Shown here: positions 42,153 to 50,906 of the stretch, piece after piece
Numbering within the stretch: the first letter of the stretch is position 1
How the letters are laid out: every line of letters starts with the position of its first letter
Assembly: GCA_947258755.1 (NCBI GenBank)
Contig: CAMYJO010000009.1
Span: forward strand, 1 to 64,000
Direction of reading: 5' to 3'
DNA length: 64,000 nucleotides
Source: an uncultured Gammaproteobacteria bacterium
GTDB lineage: Bacteria; Pseudomonadota; Gammaproteobacteria; JAADHQ01
The notes under the pieces: model-generated
The model's input: only the letters and a program-made list of their open reading frames with translations
Told to the model about the DNA's origin: nothing
Database searches by the model: none
Position numbers and translations under genes: made by a program

Positions 42153-42158
42153 TCCTCG

Positions 42159-42197
42159 CCCGAACTGCCCCCCGCAATGCAGTTCGGGTATTTTTTT
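42159..42197 (+). terminator. Intrinsic terminator of the purB unit
   Basis: A 10-bp stem (CCCGAACTGC / GCAGTTCGGG), a 10-base loop and a run TATTTTTTT. It ends 25 bases before the RoxA-like start, so that gene needs its own promoter or read-through. Confidence 0.85.
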
Positions 42198-42221
42198 GCC
42201 AACTCCGTTATTATTCCACAG

Positions 42222-43382
42222 ATGAAACTGAACAACCCTCTCGGTGACTTGCACCCGGACGAATTTTTGCAACAGTACTGGCAAAAAAAACCAGTGCTGA
42301 TCAAACAGGCCATAAAAGATTTCAGTAGTCCGGTCAGCGCCGAAGAACTGGCCGGCCTGGCCTGCGATGAATCGTTTGAATCACGTATCATCCTGGAAAA
42401 AGATGGACAGCACCCTTGGGAGTTAAAGACCGGGCCATTCAAGCAGGATGATTTTGCCCGCCTGCCCGCCACACACTGGACGCTATTGATTCAGGATATC
42501 GAAAAGCACCTACCGGAACTGAGCTACATAATCGAGGCCTTTCATTTTATCCCGGACTGGCGCCTGGATGACTTAATGATTAGCTACGCGCCCGAGCACG
42601 GTTCGGTAGGCCCGCATGTAGATGCCTATGATGTCTTCCTGCTACAGGCCCAGGGTAAGCGGCACTGGAAAATTAATACACAAATTGATCAGTCTGCTGA
42701 CATACTCGACGATACTGACCTGAAGATCCTGAAAGACTTCAGCTGCGAACAAGAGTGGATACTGGAACCGGGAGACATGCTCTACCTACCCCCCGGCGTC
42801 GCTCACTATGGGGTAGCACTAGGTGATTGCATCACCTACTCGATCGGCTTTCGTGCACCGTCTCATCGTCAGTTGTTACAACACTATTTGCAGACAGTCA
42901 TAGAAAATATTCCGGAAAATGCCTTTTATACGGACCCGAACCTGGACAGACAGCAGAACCCGCATCAGATCACTGAGCAAAACATTGAACGGCTCAAACA
43001 GACGATCAGCGACTATCTGTCACTGGATAAGGAACTACTCAAGTATTGGGCCGGCACCCTGCTCTCCGAAAGTAAAGAACTATTCCAGACCGATGGCATC
43101 GACGAACAAACGACCCTGACCGAGTTTATCGACCAATGGCAGAGCAAGCAGGCACTGTATAGAAATACTGCGCTAAAATTTTTGTATATTGTAGATGATA
43201 TCAGCATCAATTTTTACATCGATGGGCAGGTATTCAATGCCACTACAGAATTGTCGCAACAGGCAGAATGGTTATGCTCTGCAGTGCACATCAACTACCC
43301 TGAACTGGGCCACATAGAACATCGTGATGCCCTGCTTTCTTTGATGTATGATCTTTATTGCCACGGCCACTATTATTTTTGA
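42222..43382 (+). CDS. roxA: RoxA/YcfD-like ribosomal protein L16 arginine hydroxylase
   Basis: A 386-residue JmjC/cupin 2-oxoglutarate oxygenase. The iron ligands HxD are at about 132-134 (GPHVDAYDVF), and the distal His is near 194 (PPGVAHYG). E. coli YcfD is similar in length, and it hydroxylates an arginine of L16. The track start adds 15 codons that run through a terminator, so ATG 42222 (MKLNNPLGDL) is chosen. It overlaps the GNAT gene at TGATG. Confidence 0.9.
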   Translation: MKLNNPLGDLHPDEFLQQYWQKKPVLIKQAIKDFSSPVSAEELAGLACDESFESRIILEKDGQHPWELKTGPFKQDDFARLPATHWTLLIQDIEKHLPELSYIIEAFHFIPDWRLDDLMISYAPEHGSVGPHVDAYDVFLLQAQGKRHWKINTQIDQSADILDDTDLKILKDFSCEQEWILEPGDMLYLPPGVAHYGVALGDCITYSIGFRAPSHRQLLQHYLQTVIENIPENAFYTDPNLDRQQNPHQITEQNIERLKQTISDYLSLDKELLKYWAGTLLSESKELFQTDGIDEQTTLTEFIDQWQSKQALYRNTALKFLYIVDDISINFYIDGQVFNATTELSQQAEWLCSAVHINYPELGHIEHRDALLSLMYDLYCHGHYYF

Positions 43383-43819
43383 TGATCACAAACACACAAA
43401 CAGCATTTACCGTGTCATGGGTCAGCTGGCAACAAGCCGAAGCGGACTTGCGATCCATTCGCGAACATGTATTCATCCAGGAACAACAGGTACCCGTCGC
43501 TCTGGAATGGGATGGTCTGGATGCAGACTGCCAACATCTGCTGGCACAAGACAGTGACGGCCAGGCCATCGCAACCGCACGCTTGCTAATGGATGGTCAC
43601 ATTGGCCGTATGGCCGTACTCCCGCAGTGGCGTAAACGCGGTGTCGGCACGGCATTATTAACAGAGCTATTACGGTATTGCCGACAACACCACCTGGACC
43701 CCTTTCTAGATGCACAAAACCATGCGCTGGAATTTTATCGTAAAATGGGCTTTATCGCAGTCGGTGATGAATTTCTCGATGCCGGCATACCACATCACAA
43801 AATGATTATGGCAAAATAA
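43382..43819 (+). CDS. GNAT-family N-acetyltransferase
   Basis: A 145-residue GNAT protein of the ElaA-like type. REHVFIQEQQVPVALEWDGLD forms the N-terminal part. Acetyl-CoA motif A is RMAVLPQWRKRGVGTALL, and FYRKMGFIAVGDEFLDAGIPH closes the fold. The substrate is unknown. The ATG overlaps the roxA stop (TGATG); the earlier track start lies inside roxA. Four bases separate it from the next gene. Confidence 0.88.
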   Translation: MITNTQTAFTVSWVSWQQAEADLRSIREHVFIQEQQVPVALEWDGLDADCQHLLAQDSDGQAIATARLLMDGHIGRMAVLPQWRKRGVGTALLTELLRYCRQHHLDPFLDAQNHALEFYRKMGFIAVGDEFLDAGIPHHKMIMAK

Positions 43820-43823
43820 GCAA

Positions 43824-44333
43824 ATGAAACTAGATCACTACAAACTAGGCCAGACCAACGAGCAAGCAGCATTTGAGAACAGACTCGAGAATCGTGAGAT
43901 AGCCACTGCCCTGATCAACCAGGCGCAACAACAGCTACGTGTATTCACCCCCGACCTGGAAAAATCCGTTTATGACGATGCTTATGTTATCCATGCCATT
44001 GAGCAACTGGCCCTGCGCAGTCGGCAAACACAAATCCGCGTGCTAGTCCGGGACTCCGGCGCAGCCACCAGATCGGGACATCGCCTGATTGAGCTGTGCC
44101 GACGGCATACATCAAGCATTCATTTACATATTACACCTAAAGACATCGATGACAGTGACAGTGCTTTTTTGCTAGTTGATAACGCCGGATATATATACAA
44201 AACGATCAGCAGTACATACAAAGGCCATTTCAATGCCAATGACAAACTCAAGGTACGCGAATTAGGCAAACGTTTCGAACTGGCCTGGGAACATAGTCGA
44301 CCCGACCCGGAAATGAGGCGACTATTCATATAA
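43824..44333 (+). CDS. DUF7931-like hypothetical protein
   Basis: A 169-residue soluble protein. The pattern LINQAQQQLRVFTPDLEKSVYDD, then RVLVRDSGAATRSGHRLIELCRR, resembles the phospholipase-D-like fold of DUF7931 proteins. It lacks the HKD catalytic motif. These proteins often follow this GNAT gene in gammaproteobacteria; the function is unknown. It closes the roxA-GNAT unit. The 162 bases after it hold no supported gene. Confidence 0.7.
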   Translation: MKLDHYKLGQTNEQAAFENRLENREIATALINQAQQQLRVFTPDLEKSVYDDAYVIHAIEQLALRSRQTQIRVLVRDSGAATRSGHRLIELCRRHTSSIHLHITPKDIDDSDSAFLLVDNAGYIYKTISSTYKGHFNANDKLKVRELGKRFELAWEHSRPDPEMRRLFI

Positions 44334-44495
44334 CACGCTACCTTTATCAGACCCAAAAACCAGCCGTGGTGTGGATGCAATGGTTCTGTCTATTTCATTG
44401 AAGCTGCTGAGGAAAATCGAGGAAACCGGTTTTAATGATAGCCAGGACGCGTTTCTTCTTAATGTTAGCTTTTGAGAGGCTGAAGGAGCATCAAT

Positions 44496-45251
44496 TTGAA
44501 ACAATGGTATGAACAGCTTTTCGAGAATTACAGTAAAAAATATGATGAAGAGTCTTTCACTCAAGGAACAATGGGTGAGTGTGACTTTATCGAGAAAGAG
44601 ATAAATCATATTGAGCGCACTCAGATACTTGATATTGGATGTGGAACAGGAAGGCATTCAATTGAACTGCGCAAAAGAGGATATTCAATTGAAGGTATCG
44701 ATTTATCTCAAACGCAAATCGAACGAGCGATTGAAAAATCAAAAACGGAAGGATTAAAAATCGATTTTAAGGTGGCTGACGCCAGAAAGCTGGAGTTCGA
44801 ATCGGAGTTTGATCTCGTTATTATGATATGCGAGGGCGCGTTCTCTCTCATGGAAACAGATGACATGAATTACCAAATTCTGAAAAACGCATCAAAAGCA
44901 TTAAAACCAAAAGGAAAACTGATCTTTACAGCGCTGAATGCACTATTCCCCTTATATCACTCCGTAAAAGACTTTATAAACTCGGGAGCAGAAAAAGGTG
45001 CGACTTCCGAAAACACATTCGACTTAATGACATTTCGAGATCACTCAGTTTATGAAACAGAAGATGATTCAGGAAACAAGCTATCACTGAAATGTAATGA
45101 ACGCTACTACGCACCTTCAGAAGTAAGTTGGCTGTTAAAGTCCCTAGGTTTTACCATGGTGGATATTTACGGGGCCAAGCTTGGTGAGTTTTCAAGAACG
45201 GATCGTTTAACCACCGAGGACTATGAAATGCTGGTAATCGCGGAGAGATAA
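44496..45251 (+). CDS. SAM-dependent class I methyltransferase, likely acquired
   Basis: A 251-residue Rossmann methyltransferase with motif I LDIGCGTGRHS (about 49-59), an acidic EGIDLS loop and an ICEGAFS post-motif. The substrate is unknown. The start is TTG 44496, set by AAGGAG 7 bases upstream. The gene is clearly richer in A+T and in lysine (AAA) codons than its neighbours, and it is followed by repeat and remnant DNA, which suggests transfer. Confidence 0.85.
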   Translation: MKQWYEQLFENYSKKYDEESFTQGTMGECDFIEKEINHIERTQILDIGCGTGRHSIELRKRGYSIEGIDLSQTQIERAIEKSKTEGLKIDFKVADARKLEFESEFDLVIMICEGAFSLMETDDMNYQILKNASKALKPKGKLIFTALNALFPLYHSVKDFINSGAEKGATSENTFDLMTFRDHSVYETEDDSGNKLSLKCNERYYAPSEVSWLLKSLGFTMVDIYGAKLGEFSRTDRLTTEDYEMLVIAER

Positions 45252-45364
45252 AAAAGCTAGCAGTGTACAAGTGAAGTCAGATCACAGTTTTTCAATATGA
45301 GGAACAATTGAGATCTGACCCCACATAATAATGCCAAGATGAGATGATTATTTATCTAGCCGCA

Positions 45365-45482
45365 TCAGATTTTACTGCCAGCGCCGCTAGCAACGGCTGT
45401 TGATACTTCGGTGTAATATTTGTATAACTGCCCTCCACCTTGCTTGGCCGAATACATGGCAGCGTCTGTATGCATAAGCAGC
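45365..45482 (-). pseudogene. C-terminal remnant of a GGDEF diguanylate cyclase
   Basis: The minus-strand frame reads LLMHTDAAMYSAKQGGGQLYKYY, the typical end of a GGDEF domain (ADxAMYxAKxxGRNxYxxY). No GGDEF motif or start is present upstream, so only the tail remains. It lies in the 304-base gap 45252-45555. That gap also has an 8-bp inverted repeat GTCAGATC/GATCTGAC (45276-45319) and GATCTGACCCC text of the kind often left near mobile elements. Confidence 0.7.
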
Positions 45483-45555
45483 GAAATCCGCCAGTTTAGC
45501 TTGATGTGAGAGCTTATGGGACAGTAGTGAGCCTGGCCCCATTGATCGCTATTGA

Positions 45556-46467
45556 TCACGGTGCCTGTAAGCCGTGCTCGTCATACAGGCTTTGCGCCGT
45601 ATTACCTTGCATGAATGTAACGAAATCCGCACCCCACTCGCCTCCGTCCGCGACGAGCCCTATGTGATACCGGGTTGTAGGGTTTGAGGGGGAGCGCTCC
45701 CCTGATTGTACGCCTCCAATATCCACGAGTTCAAATATTTCGGGAAAGATTCGGGAATAGCGAAGTGCTAAATGGTAGTAGATTATCGCTGCATCTGCGT
45801 AGCCCGCACCTATCAATTCCGGTATTTCCCTGTGGTGGATGATTTGTGAATGTATCGTCTTTGGGCCTGCCGTGAACAGTTTCGCCACCACTGCATCTCC
45901 ATCCGAACCGGCTTCCAGTGCCAAGCCTCTGGCGGCTTCCGCATAAACTGCGTAACTCGCCTTTTCGGTCACCGGGTTTGAGCACGCCACCGTGATATCG
46001 TCGGATAGCAGGTCTGAGATAGAAGCGATACCTTTCGGATTGCCTTTGCGCACCAGGATGACATTACCTCGGCTCTCGGCAAACGGTACGTGCTGGGTAA
46101 TTAAATTAGCATCTACCAAGTTATCCAGAATATTGCCTGGAGCGATAAAGACATCCGGCTTGCGACTGATGCGCAGGTTACCTAATACAAGGCCGTCGCC
46201 CACCAATGCATCGACCAGTGGCGCGGGCGGTGTGGTTGTATAGAACACATCAACCACAGCCGGGTTTGCAGCAAGGAAGGCGCGCACGGAGGCTTCCAGC
46301 GCCATATGGTGATTGCCATCAGAGAATACAGCCAGACCAGCCTTAGCCGGATCGCCATGGAAGTCCAACACCAGGTTGCTGCCGGACGCGGCAAAGGCGC
46401 GTACAGAATCTTCTGGGTATTGCGCGGCCTCTGGTGGCCAGAACAGAGGGCTGTTTAATGAGGTCAT
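45556..46467 (-). CDS. Leaderless substrate-binding (ModA-like) protein
   Basis: A 303-residue protein with a type II periplasmic-binding-protein pattern (SNLVLDFHGDPAKAGLAVFSDG, FAESRGNVILVRKGNPKGI, AGYADAAIIYYH), most like SBP_bac_11/ModA proteins. It has no signal peptide: the start MTSLNSPLFWPP is polar and supported by AAGG. So it should stay in the cytoplasm and probably senses, not imports, its ligand. It follows the Crp-family regulator by 9 bases on the same strand. Confidence 0.7.
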   Translation of the reverse strand: MTSLNSPLFWPPEAAQYPEDSVRAFAASGSNLVLDFHGDPAKAGLAVFSDGNHHMALEASVRAFLAANPAVVDVFYTTTPPAPLVDALVGDGLVLGNLRISRKPDVFIAPGNILDNLVDANLITQHVPFAESRGNVILVRKGNPKGIASISDLLSDDITVACSNPVTEKASYAVYAEAARGLALEAGSDGDAVVAKLFTAGPKTIHSQIIHHREIPELIGAGYADAAIIYYHLALRYSRIFPEIFELVDIGGVQSGERSPSNPTTRYHIGLVADGGEWGADFVTFMQGNTAQSLYDEHGLQAP

Positions 46468-46476
46468 GAATTAGCC

Positions 46477-47274
46477 TTAAGCAGCGCCTGACCCAAAAAG
46501 ACTGCGCAGATGGTCGGATTGTACGATATGGATGTGCTGATTCACGGCGCGGACCGCACCCATTTTGCGCAGACGCGCCAAGCTCGTAGTGACGGTCTGG
46601 CGGCTAGCCCCGATCAAGTTGGCAATGTCCTGATGTGTCAGACGCACGTTTACGCACAACTCACCGTTGGTGGAGCCGGTACAGCTGCGTGTGCCCGATG
46701 ACACTGCTGCTAAACGCACCAGCAAACGAGCGATGCGGGTTTCTACGTTGTCGGAGGCCAGCCCCGCCAAGACCTGACCTAAGGCACGAACCCGTGCTGA
46801 CAAAATACCGATAGCCTTCATTGCAGCTTCCGGGTGTGCACCCAGAAAATCGATAAAGTCTCTGTGGCGGATAGAATAGACCTGGGTTGCTTCATTAGCC
46901 ACGGCATAGCTCTGTCGGTCATTGCCCCTCCAGAGTTCGGCCATGCCGAAGATTTCGCCAGGGAAGCTGAACCACAGAATGGTTTCCTTACCCGTGGTCG
47001 AGCTCTGAAACAAACGGATGCAACCGCTGGCTACAATATAGACGTCGTTGGAATGGTCACCGGCACGGAACAGATGATCTCGGTACTTCAGATCCAGGTA
47101 GCGAGAGCATTTCAGCAAATCCCGCGTCTCCGCTTCTGACAGGCTAGAAAGGAAATTTGCATGAGCATCCGACCAGGCATCCCCCTCATCCTCGATACTG
47201 AAAAAATCACTGGTCCCAAGAGTCGTTCTGATTCCTGGAAGCGGATCCATAATGTGTTTACTGATGGTGCTCAC
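46477..47274 (-). CDS. Crp/Fnr-family transcription regulator
   Basis: A 265-residue regulator. The cyclic-nucleotide-binding-type beta-roll (DHLFRAGDHSNDVYIVASG, FSFPGEIFGMAELWRG) is followed by a long dimer helix and a winged helix with recognition helix GASRQTVTTSLARLR. The usual Glu of the E-x-x-S-R contact is Gln after SR here, so the DNA target should differ from CRP or FNR sites. There are no FNR-type N-terminal cysteines. The start is GTG 47274 with AGGAAGGA upstream. It is divergent from tctC and probably controls the island through the two TTGTCAC palindromes. Confidence 0.9.
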   Translation of the reverse strand: MSTISKHIMDPLPGIRTTLGTSDFFSIEDEGDAWSDAHANFLSSLSEAETRDLLKCSRYLDLKYRDHLFRAGDHSNDVYIVASGCIRLFQSSTTGKETILWFSFPGEIFGMAELWRGNDRQSYAVANEATQVYSIRHRDFIDFLGAHPEAAMKAIGILSARVRALGQVLAGLASDNVETRIARLLVRLAAVSSGTRSCTGSTNGELCVNVRLTHQDIANLIGASRQTVTTSLARLRKMGAVRAVNQHIHIVQSDHLRSLFGSGAA

Positions 47275-47470
47275 TGGTAAATGTCCTTCCTACCTCTGCG
47301 ATACCCATCATGGCATGTCAGGCCCTCTGTTGCTAGAGGTTATATTGTTATAAAAATGAAATAAAAACGGCGGGCTTGATACGTGTAAAGTCACAGCTAC
47401 TATTTTGTTTATTAAATATTACTTTAAAGGTCTATTCCAATTTTCTAATATCGACCCACCTGGGTAAACA

Positions 47471-47514
47471 TTGTCACCTAGGCGACAATATTACCGACTC
47501 ACATTCGCTAGTAT
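47471..47514 (+). promoter_or_regulatory. Palindromic operator and promoter for tctCBA
   Basis: TTGTCACCTAGGCGACAA (47471-47488) is an 18-bp near-perfect palindrome. TAGTAT at 47509-47514 fits a -10 element. A start near 47521 would place the palindrome centre at -41.5, a class II activator position. A matching palindrome precedes the DUF3604 gene. The rest of the divergent gap 47275-47596 is A/T-rich with no gene. Confidence 0.6.
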
Positions 47515-47596
47515 CAAGTCCTCAGAATGAAAAATGGCCGTTCGTAATATAAGGGGCCGGATAACCAAGATAATCCGATAGTATGGAGGAGTGACA

Positions 47597-48535
47597 ATGA
47601 AAAAACTGCTTATGATTGGACTCGGCCTTATGATGGCTGGAGTCATTACCAGTATCAATGCAGCTGAATACCCTAACCGTCCCATTACGTTCATGACCAT
47701 GACTCAACCTGGCGCACAGATCGACCGCCTGACACGTGGCCTGAGTCAACGTATGAGCAAGATTTTAGGACAGCCCATTAATGTCAAAAACGTGACCGGT
47801 TCTCACGGCACTGTCATGGCGACCGAACTTAGTAAGTCCAAACCCAATGGTTATAGCCTCGGCGTAACTTCATTAACCGCCTATACTTACGCACCCCACC
47901 ATGCCAAGCTGATTTACAAGCCTGACGACTTCGACTACCTGACGCTGGTAGCTCTGAACTCTAGTGGTTTCATCTCCAAGAAAGACAAACCATGGAATAC
48001 ATTGAAAGAGGCCTTTGCCTGGCACAAGAAGAACAACAAGGCCATGGTCGCCATGTTTCATGGTGCCGATGACCGCGATGCAATTATACGCATCGCAAAG
48101 AAGGAAGGTGTGAAACTATCGCTGATCCCATCCAAAGGCGGCCCTTCAGTCATCAAAGCCGTTACCGGTGGTCATGCTTCTGTTGGTTACGTAGGCGCTA
48201 TCCTTTATAAACACGTAGAAGCCGGTTCGATCAAGTTAATCGCTGCGGCCCTGGGTGATCGTCTACCGCCGATTCCTGATGTACCTACCTTACGTGAACA
48301 AGGCTACGACGAGCAGGTAGAAATGATCGTCGCCCTGGTTGCTCCGAAGGGACTGGATGCTGGTACAAAGGCCAAACTCCTGGCCGCCGCTAACAAGCTG
48401 GCGAACGACAAGGAAACACAGGAATTCATCACGGGCAACCTGTTGATGCGACCGGTTAAGTGGGGAGAAGCACATGCTGATAACACAGCAAAAGAACTGT
48501 ATAAGACCTTCGGTGAACAAGCGAAAATGAAATAA
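47597..48535 (+). CDS. TctC/Bug-family tripartite tricarboxylate transporter binding protein
   Basis: A 312-residue periplasmic binding protein with a signal peptide (MKKLLMIGLGLMMAG... to NAA-E). The Bug-family features are YPNRPITF, VKNVTGSHGTVMATEL, GGHASVGYVG and IPDVPTLREQGY. Bug proteins bind carboxylates or related organic anions; the ligand is unknown here. GGAGG 7 bases before ATG 47597 overrides the track GTG two codons earlier. It heads tctCBA behind the palindromic operator. Confidence 0.9.
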   Translation: MKKLLMIGLGLMMAGVITSINAAEYPNRPITFMTMTQPGAQIDRLTRGLSQRMSKILGQPINVKNVTGSHGTVMATELSKSKPNGYSLGVTSLTAYTYAPHHAKLIYKPDDFDYLTLVALNSSGFISKKDKPWNTLKEAFAWHKKNNKAMVAMFHGADDRDAIIRIAKKEGVKLSLIPSKGGPSVIKAVTGGHASVGYVGAILYKHVEAGSIKLIAAALGDRLPPIPDVPTLREQGYDEQVEMIVALVAPKGLDAGTKAKLLAAANKLANDKETQEFITGNLLMRPVKWGEAHADNTAKELYKTFGEQAKMK

Positions 48536-48627
48536 ACCGTATCGCCGGACCGGAACGCGTTTCCGGTTCGACGTCATCGATTCCCTTTATGCTCCCAGCG
48601 AAAGGCTGTGAGAAAGAGGTAAAACAT

Positions 48628-49146
48628 GTGACAAGAATAATAAGAGATGCGATCGCCTACCTGCTGATCGTCGGATTTTGTATTTTAATGCTCACCTGGG
48701 CAATTCCAACCTACACACCTGCTTATCCAGGTTATGGTGCCTCCCCTGCACTCGTACCCAATGTAGCTGTTTGCGTTATGTTGTTCATGGCATGCCTTTC
48801 GCTAATACGTGTAGGGGTTGCTTTGTGCATGAAGAAACCGATAGTGGTGGAAGAAAGCGAGTTCCCGGAAGACCTGGAAGAGGATGGCGGTTTTACACAG
48901 GTAGGCCGGGTGAAAATAGTCCATCTTGTCAACCTCATGGTCCCGTGCGTACTACTGGTGGTAGCGATCCAATACATTGGCTATATGCTAGCATCTTTCG
49001 CCTTCCTGATGGTTCTCCAGTACGTCATCGGTAGTCGCAAGTGGACTCAGTCGATAGTGGTATCGATCATCCTGACGGCAGTACTCTTTATTGTTATGCG
49101 CTACGGCTTCGGTGTGCCTGTTCCGGGTCCACAGATTTTCGAATAA
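48628..49146 (+). CDS. TctB-like small membrane subunit of the TTT transporter
   Basis: A 172-residue protein with four predicted membrane helices and the TctB pattern (PTYTPAYPGYGASPALVP after helix 1). An acidic loop (EESEFPEDLEEDGG) joins helices 2 and 3. The track start is ATG 48589, but AGAGG 8 bases before GTG 48628 and the start of helix 1 favour the GTG. It sits between TctC and TctA in the usual order. Confidence 0.85.
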   Translation: MTRIIRDAIAYLLIVGFCILMLTWAIPTYTPAYPGYGASPALVPNVAVCVMLFMACLSLIRVGVALCMKKPIVVEESEFPEDLEEDGGFTQVGRVKIVHLVNLMVPCVLLVVAIQYIGYMLASFAFLMVLQYVIGSRKWTQSIVVSIILTAVLFIVMRYGFGVPVPGPQIFE

Positions 49147-49174
49147 CAATGACAATAAGCGGAAAACAAACTTT

Positions 49175-50722
49175 ATGGAAATGATCATTGCGGGGTTGCT
49201 GGACTCCATCTCACCTGCCAGTTTGATGTTTGTATTACTCGGTGTAGCCGTCGGTGTACTTATCGGCGCCATCCCCGGCATCAATGGCCCCATGGCCATC
49301 GCTTTATTCATTCCTATTACTTATTACATGACACCTCTCACTGCCGTCGGTTTCCTGGTGGGACTGAACAAGGGTGCGTTCTTTGGTGGTGCTGTGTCGG
49401 CGGTATTATTGCGTACACCGGGTACGCCAGAAGCTGCGGCGACCTCCTGGGATGGATACCCGCTTACCCAGCAGGGAAAGGGTGAAAAGGCTCTCCGTAT
49501 GGCGCTCTATAGCTCGGTAGCCGGTGACTTCATCTCCACCATTGTGCTGATCTTGATCGCTGCACCCCTTGCCGCTATCGCGTTATTCATGGGGCCGTCA
49601 GAAATTTTCGCGCTGATTTCGCTGGCCCTGACGGTTATCGCGGGTATCGGTACGACTTCAATCTGTCGTGGGTTGATCGCGGCTGGCTTCGGCATTCTGC
49701 TGGGCCTGATTGGCACCGAACCGGTAACCGCATTACCCAGGCTTACCTTTGATGTTTATCAACTTGGTAGTGGCTTATCGCTCATACCAGTAGCCATTGG
49801 CCTGCTGGCATTTTCAGAAATCCTGCTGCAAGTGGAAAAGTTTACTGTCAAGGGTGGCAGCGCTCAGTCTGCTAACAAATTCTCTTCCAAACTCGAAGAT
49901 CGACTGATTACGTTTAAGGAATTTTTCTCAAACATCAAAACATTATTACGCGGTAGTCTGATCGGCATTGGTGTCGGCGCCATGCCAGGCCTGGGTGCGC
50001 CGGTGGCGTCGTTCATGTCCTATGACCAGGCAATGAAGCGATCCAAACACAAGAAAGAATTCGGAAAGGGCCGCCTGGAAGGTATAGCCGCATCTGAATC
50101 CGCCAATAGCTCAGTGGTGGCTTCCAGCTTGATTCCTTTGTTTGTTCTCGGCATCCCCGGTAATTTGGCCGCTGCCATGTTAATGGGAGCATTCATGATT
50201 CACGGAATGCAACCAGGTCCCTTGCTGTTTAAGGAAAATGCCCAGCTCATGTACGGTATCTATGGCAGCCTTGTGTTGGCTAGCCTGTTCCTACTCGTAA
50301 TTGGACGCTTCGGACTTCGTTACTTCTGTAAGGCGGTAGATATCCCCGCAATGATCTTGTACCCGATCGTGATATTCACCTGCATTATGGGCGCTTACCT
50401 GGGCAAGTCATCCATGTTCGACGTGGGCATTATGCTCACGTTTGGATTCATCGGTTACTTCATGCGAAAGTTCGACTATTCCTATGTCGCCTTTCTAATT
50501 GGCTTTATCCTTGCGCCAGAATGGGAGCGTTCACTACAACAAGTAGTGATCATTTCAGAACACGATCCATTCATGTTCATCCAACGCCCCGTTGCCATGG
50601 GGCTGATGGTACTGACCTTATTCGTTATTGCACGTACCTTCTGGTGCAGCATCGGCGCCGGACGCAAGAAAAAACAAGTGGAAGCCGCTACTGCTGCCGC
50701 TGGGCAACACAAAGCGGACTAA
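49175..50722 (+). CDS. TctA-like large permease subunit of the TTT transporter
   Basis: A 515-residue permease with about 11-12 membrane helices. The family signatures are GAIPGINGPMAIALFIP, GVGAMPGLGAPVASFMSY, and the GIPGN segment with ESANSSVVASSLIPLFVLGIPG. It drives uptake of the substrate presented by TctC using an ion gradient. The track start overlaps tctB out of frame; ATG 49175 (MEMIIAGLLDSI) is the natural start. Confidence 0.93.
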   Translation: MEMIIAGLLDSISPASLMFVLLGVAVGVLIGAIPGINGPMAIALFIPITYYMTPLTAVGFLVGLNKGAFFGGAVSAVLLRTPGTPEAAATSWDGYPLTQQGKGEKALRMALYSSVAGDFISTIVLILIAAPLAAIALFMGPSEIFALISLALTVIAGIGTTSICRGLIAAGFGILLGLIGTEPVTALPRLTFDVYQLGSGLSLIPVAIGLLAFSEILLQVEKFTVKGGSAQSANKFSSKLEDRLITFKEFFSNIKTLLRGSLIGIGVGAMPGLGAPVASFMSYDQAMKRSKHKKEFGKGRLEGIAASESANSSVVASSLIPLFVLGIPGNLAAAMLMGAFMIHGMQPGPLLFKENAQLMYGIYGSLVLASLFLLVIGRFGLRYFCKAVDIPAMILYPIVIFTCIMGAYLGKSSMFDVGIMLTFGFIGYFMRKFDYSYVAFLIGFILAPEWERSLQQVVIISEHDPFMFIQRPVAMGLMVLTLFVIARTFWCSIGAGRKKKQVEAATAAAGQHKAD

Positions 50723-50737
50723 GTAAAAGCGCACTAT

Positions 50738-50781
50738 TTGTCACTTGAGTGACAGTAGCGGACTAGACATCACGCTAAACT
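50738..50781 (+). promoter_or_regulatory. Palindromic operator and promoter for the DUF3604 gene
   Basis: TTGTCACTTGAGTGACAG (50738-50755) has a perfect TGTCAC-N4-GTGACA core and matches the tctC operator at 13 of 18 bases. TAAACT at 50776-50781 is a fair -10. A start near 50788 again puts the palindrome centre at -41.5. The DUF3604 gene thus seems to have its own copy of the control site inside the island. Confidence 0.6.
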
Positions 50782-50906
50782 TGGGCCAAACGACTCAATG
50801 AAAAGACTGGGCGGCTTTTTCTGCCAAGCAGCAAGGGTTGAGCTGGGACGTAAATAAATCCTGTGACTTAATAGTATAAAAGATTACAAGTAAAGAGGTA
50901 GATTCG

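Noticed and set aside
44340-44477. A short open frame (SDPKTSRGVDAM..., ending in TGA 44475-44477) before the methyltransferase.
   Set aside because: No start or ribosome-binding site and no recognisable domain; probably junction DNA.
47471-47488. Possible classical CRP or FNR site.
   Set aside because: The half-site is TTGTCAC, neither TGTGA nor TTGAT, so it is listed as a separate operator type.
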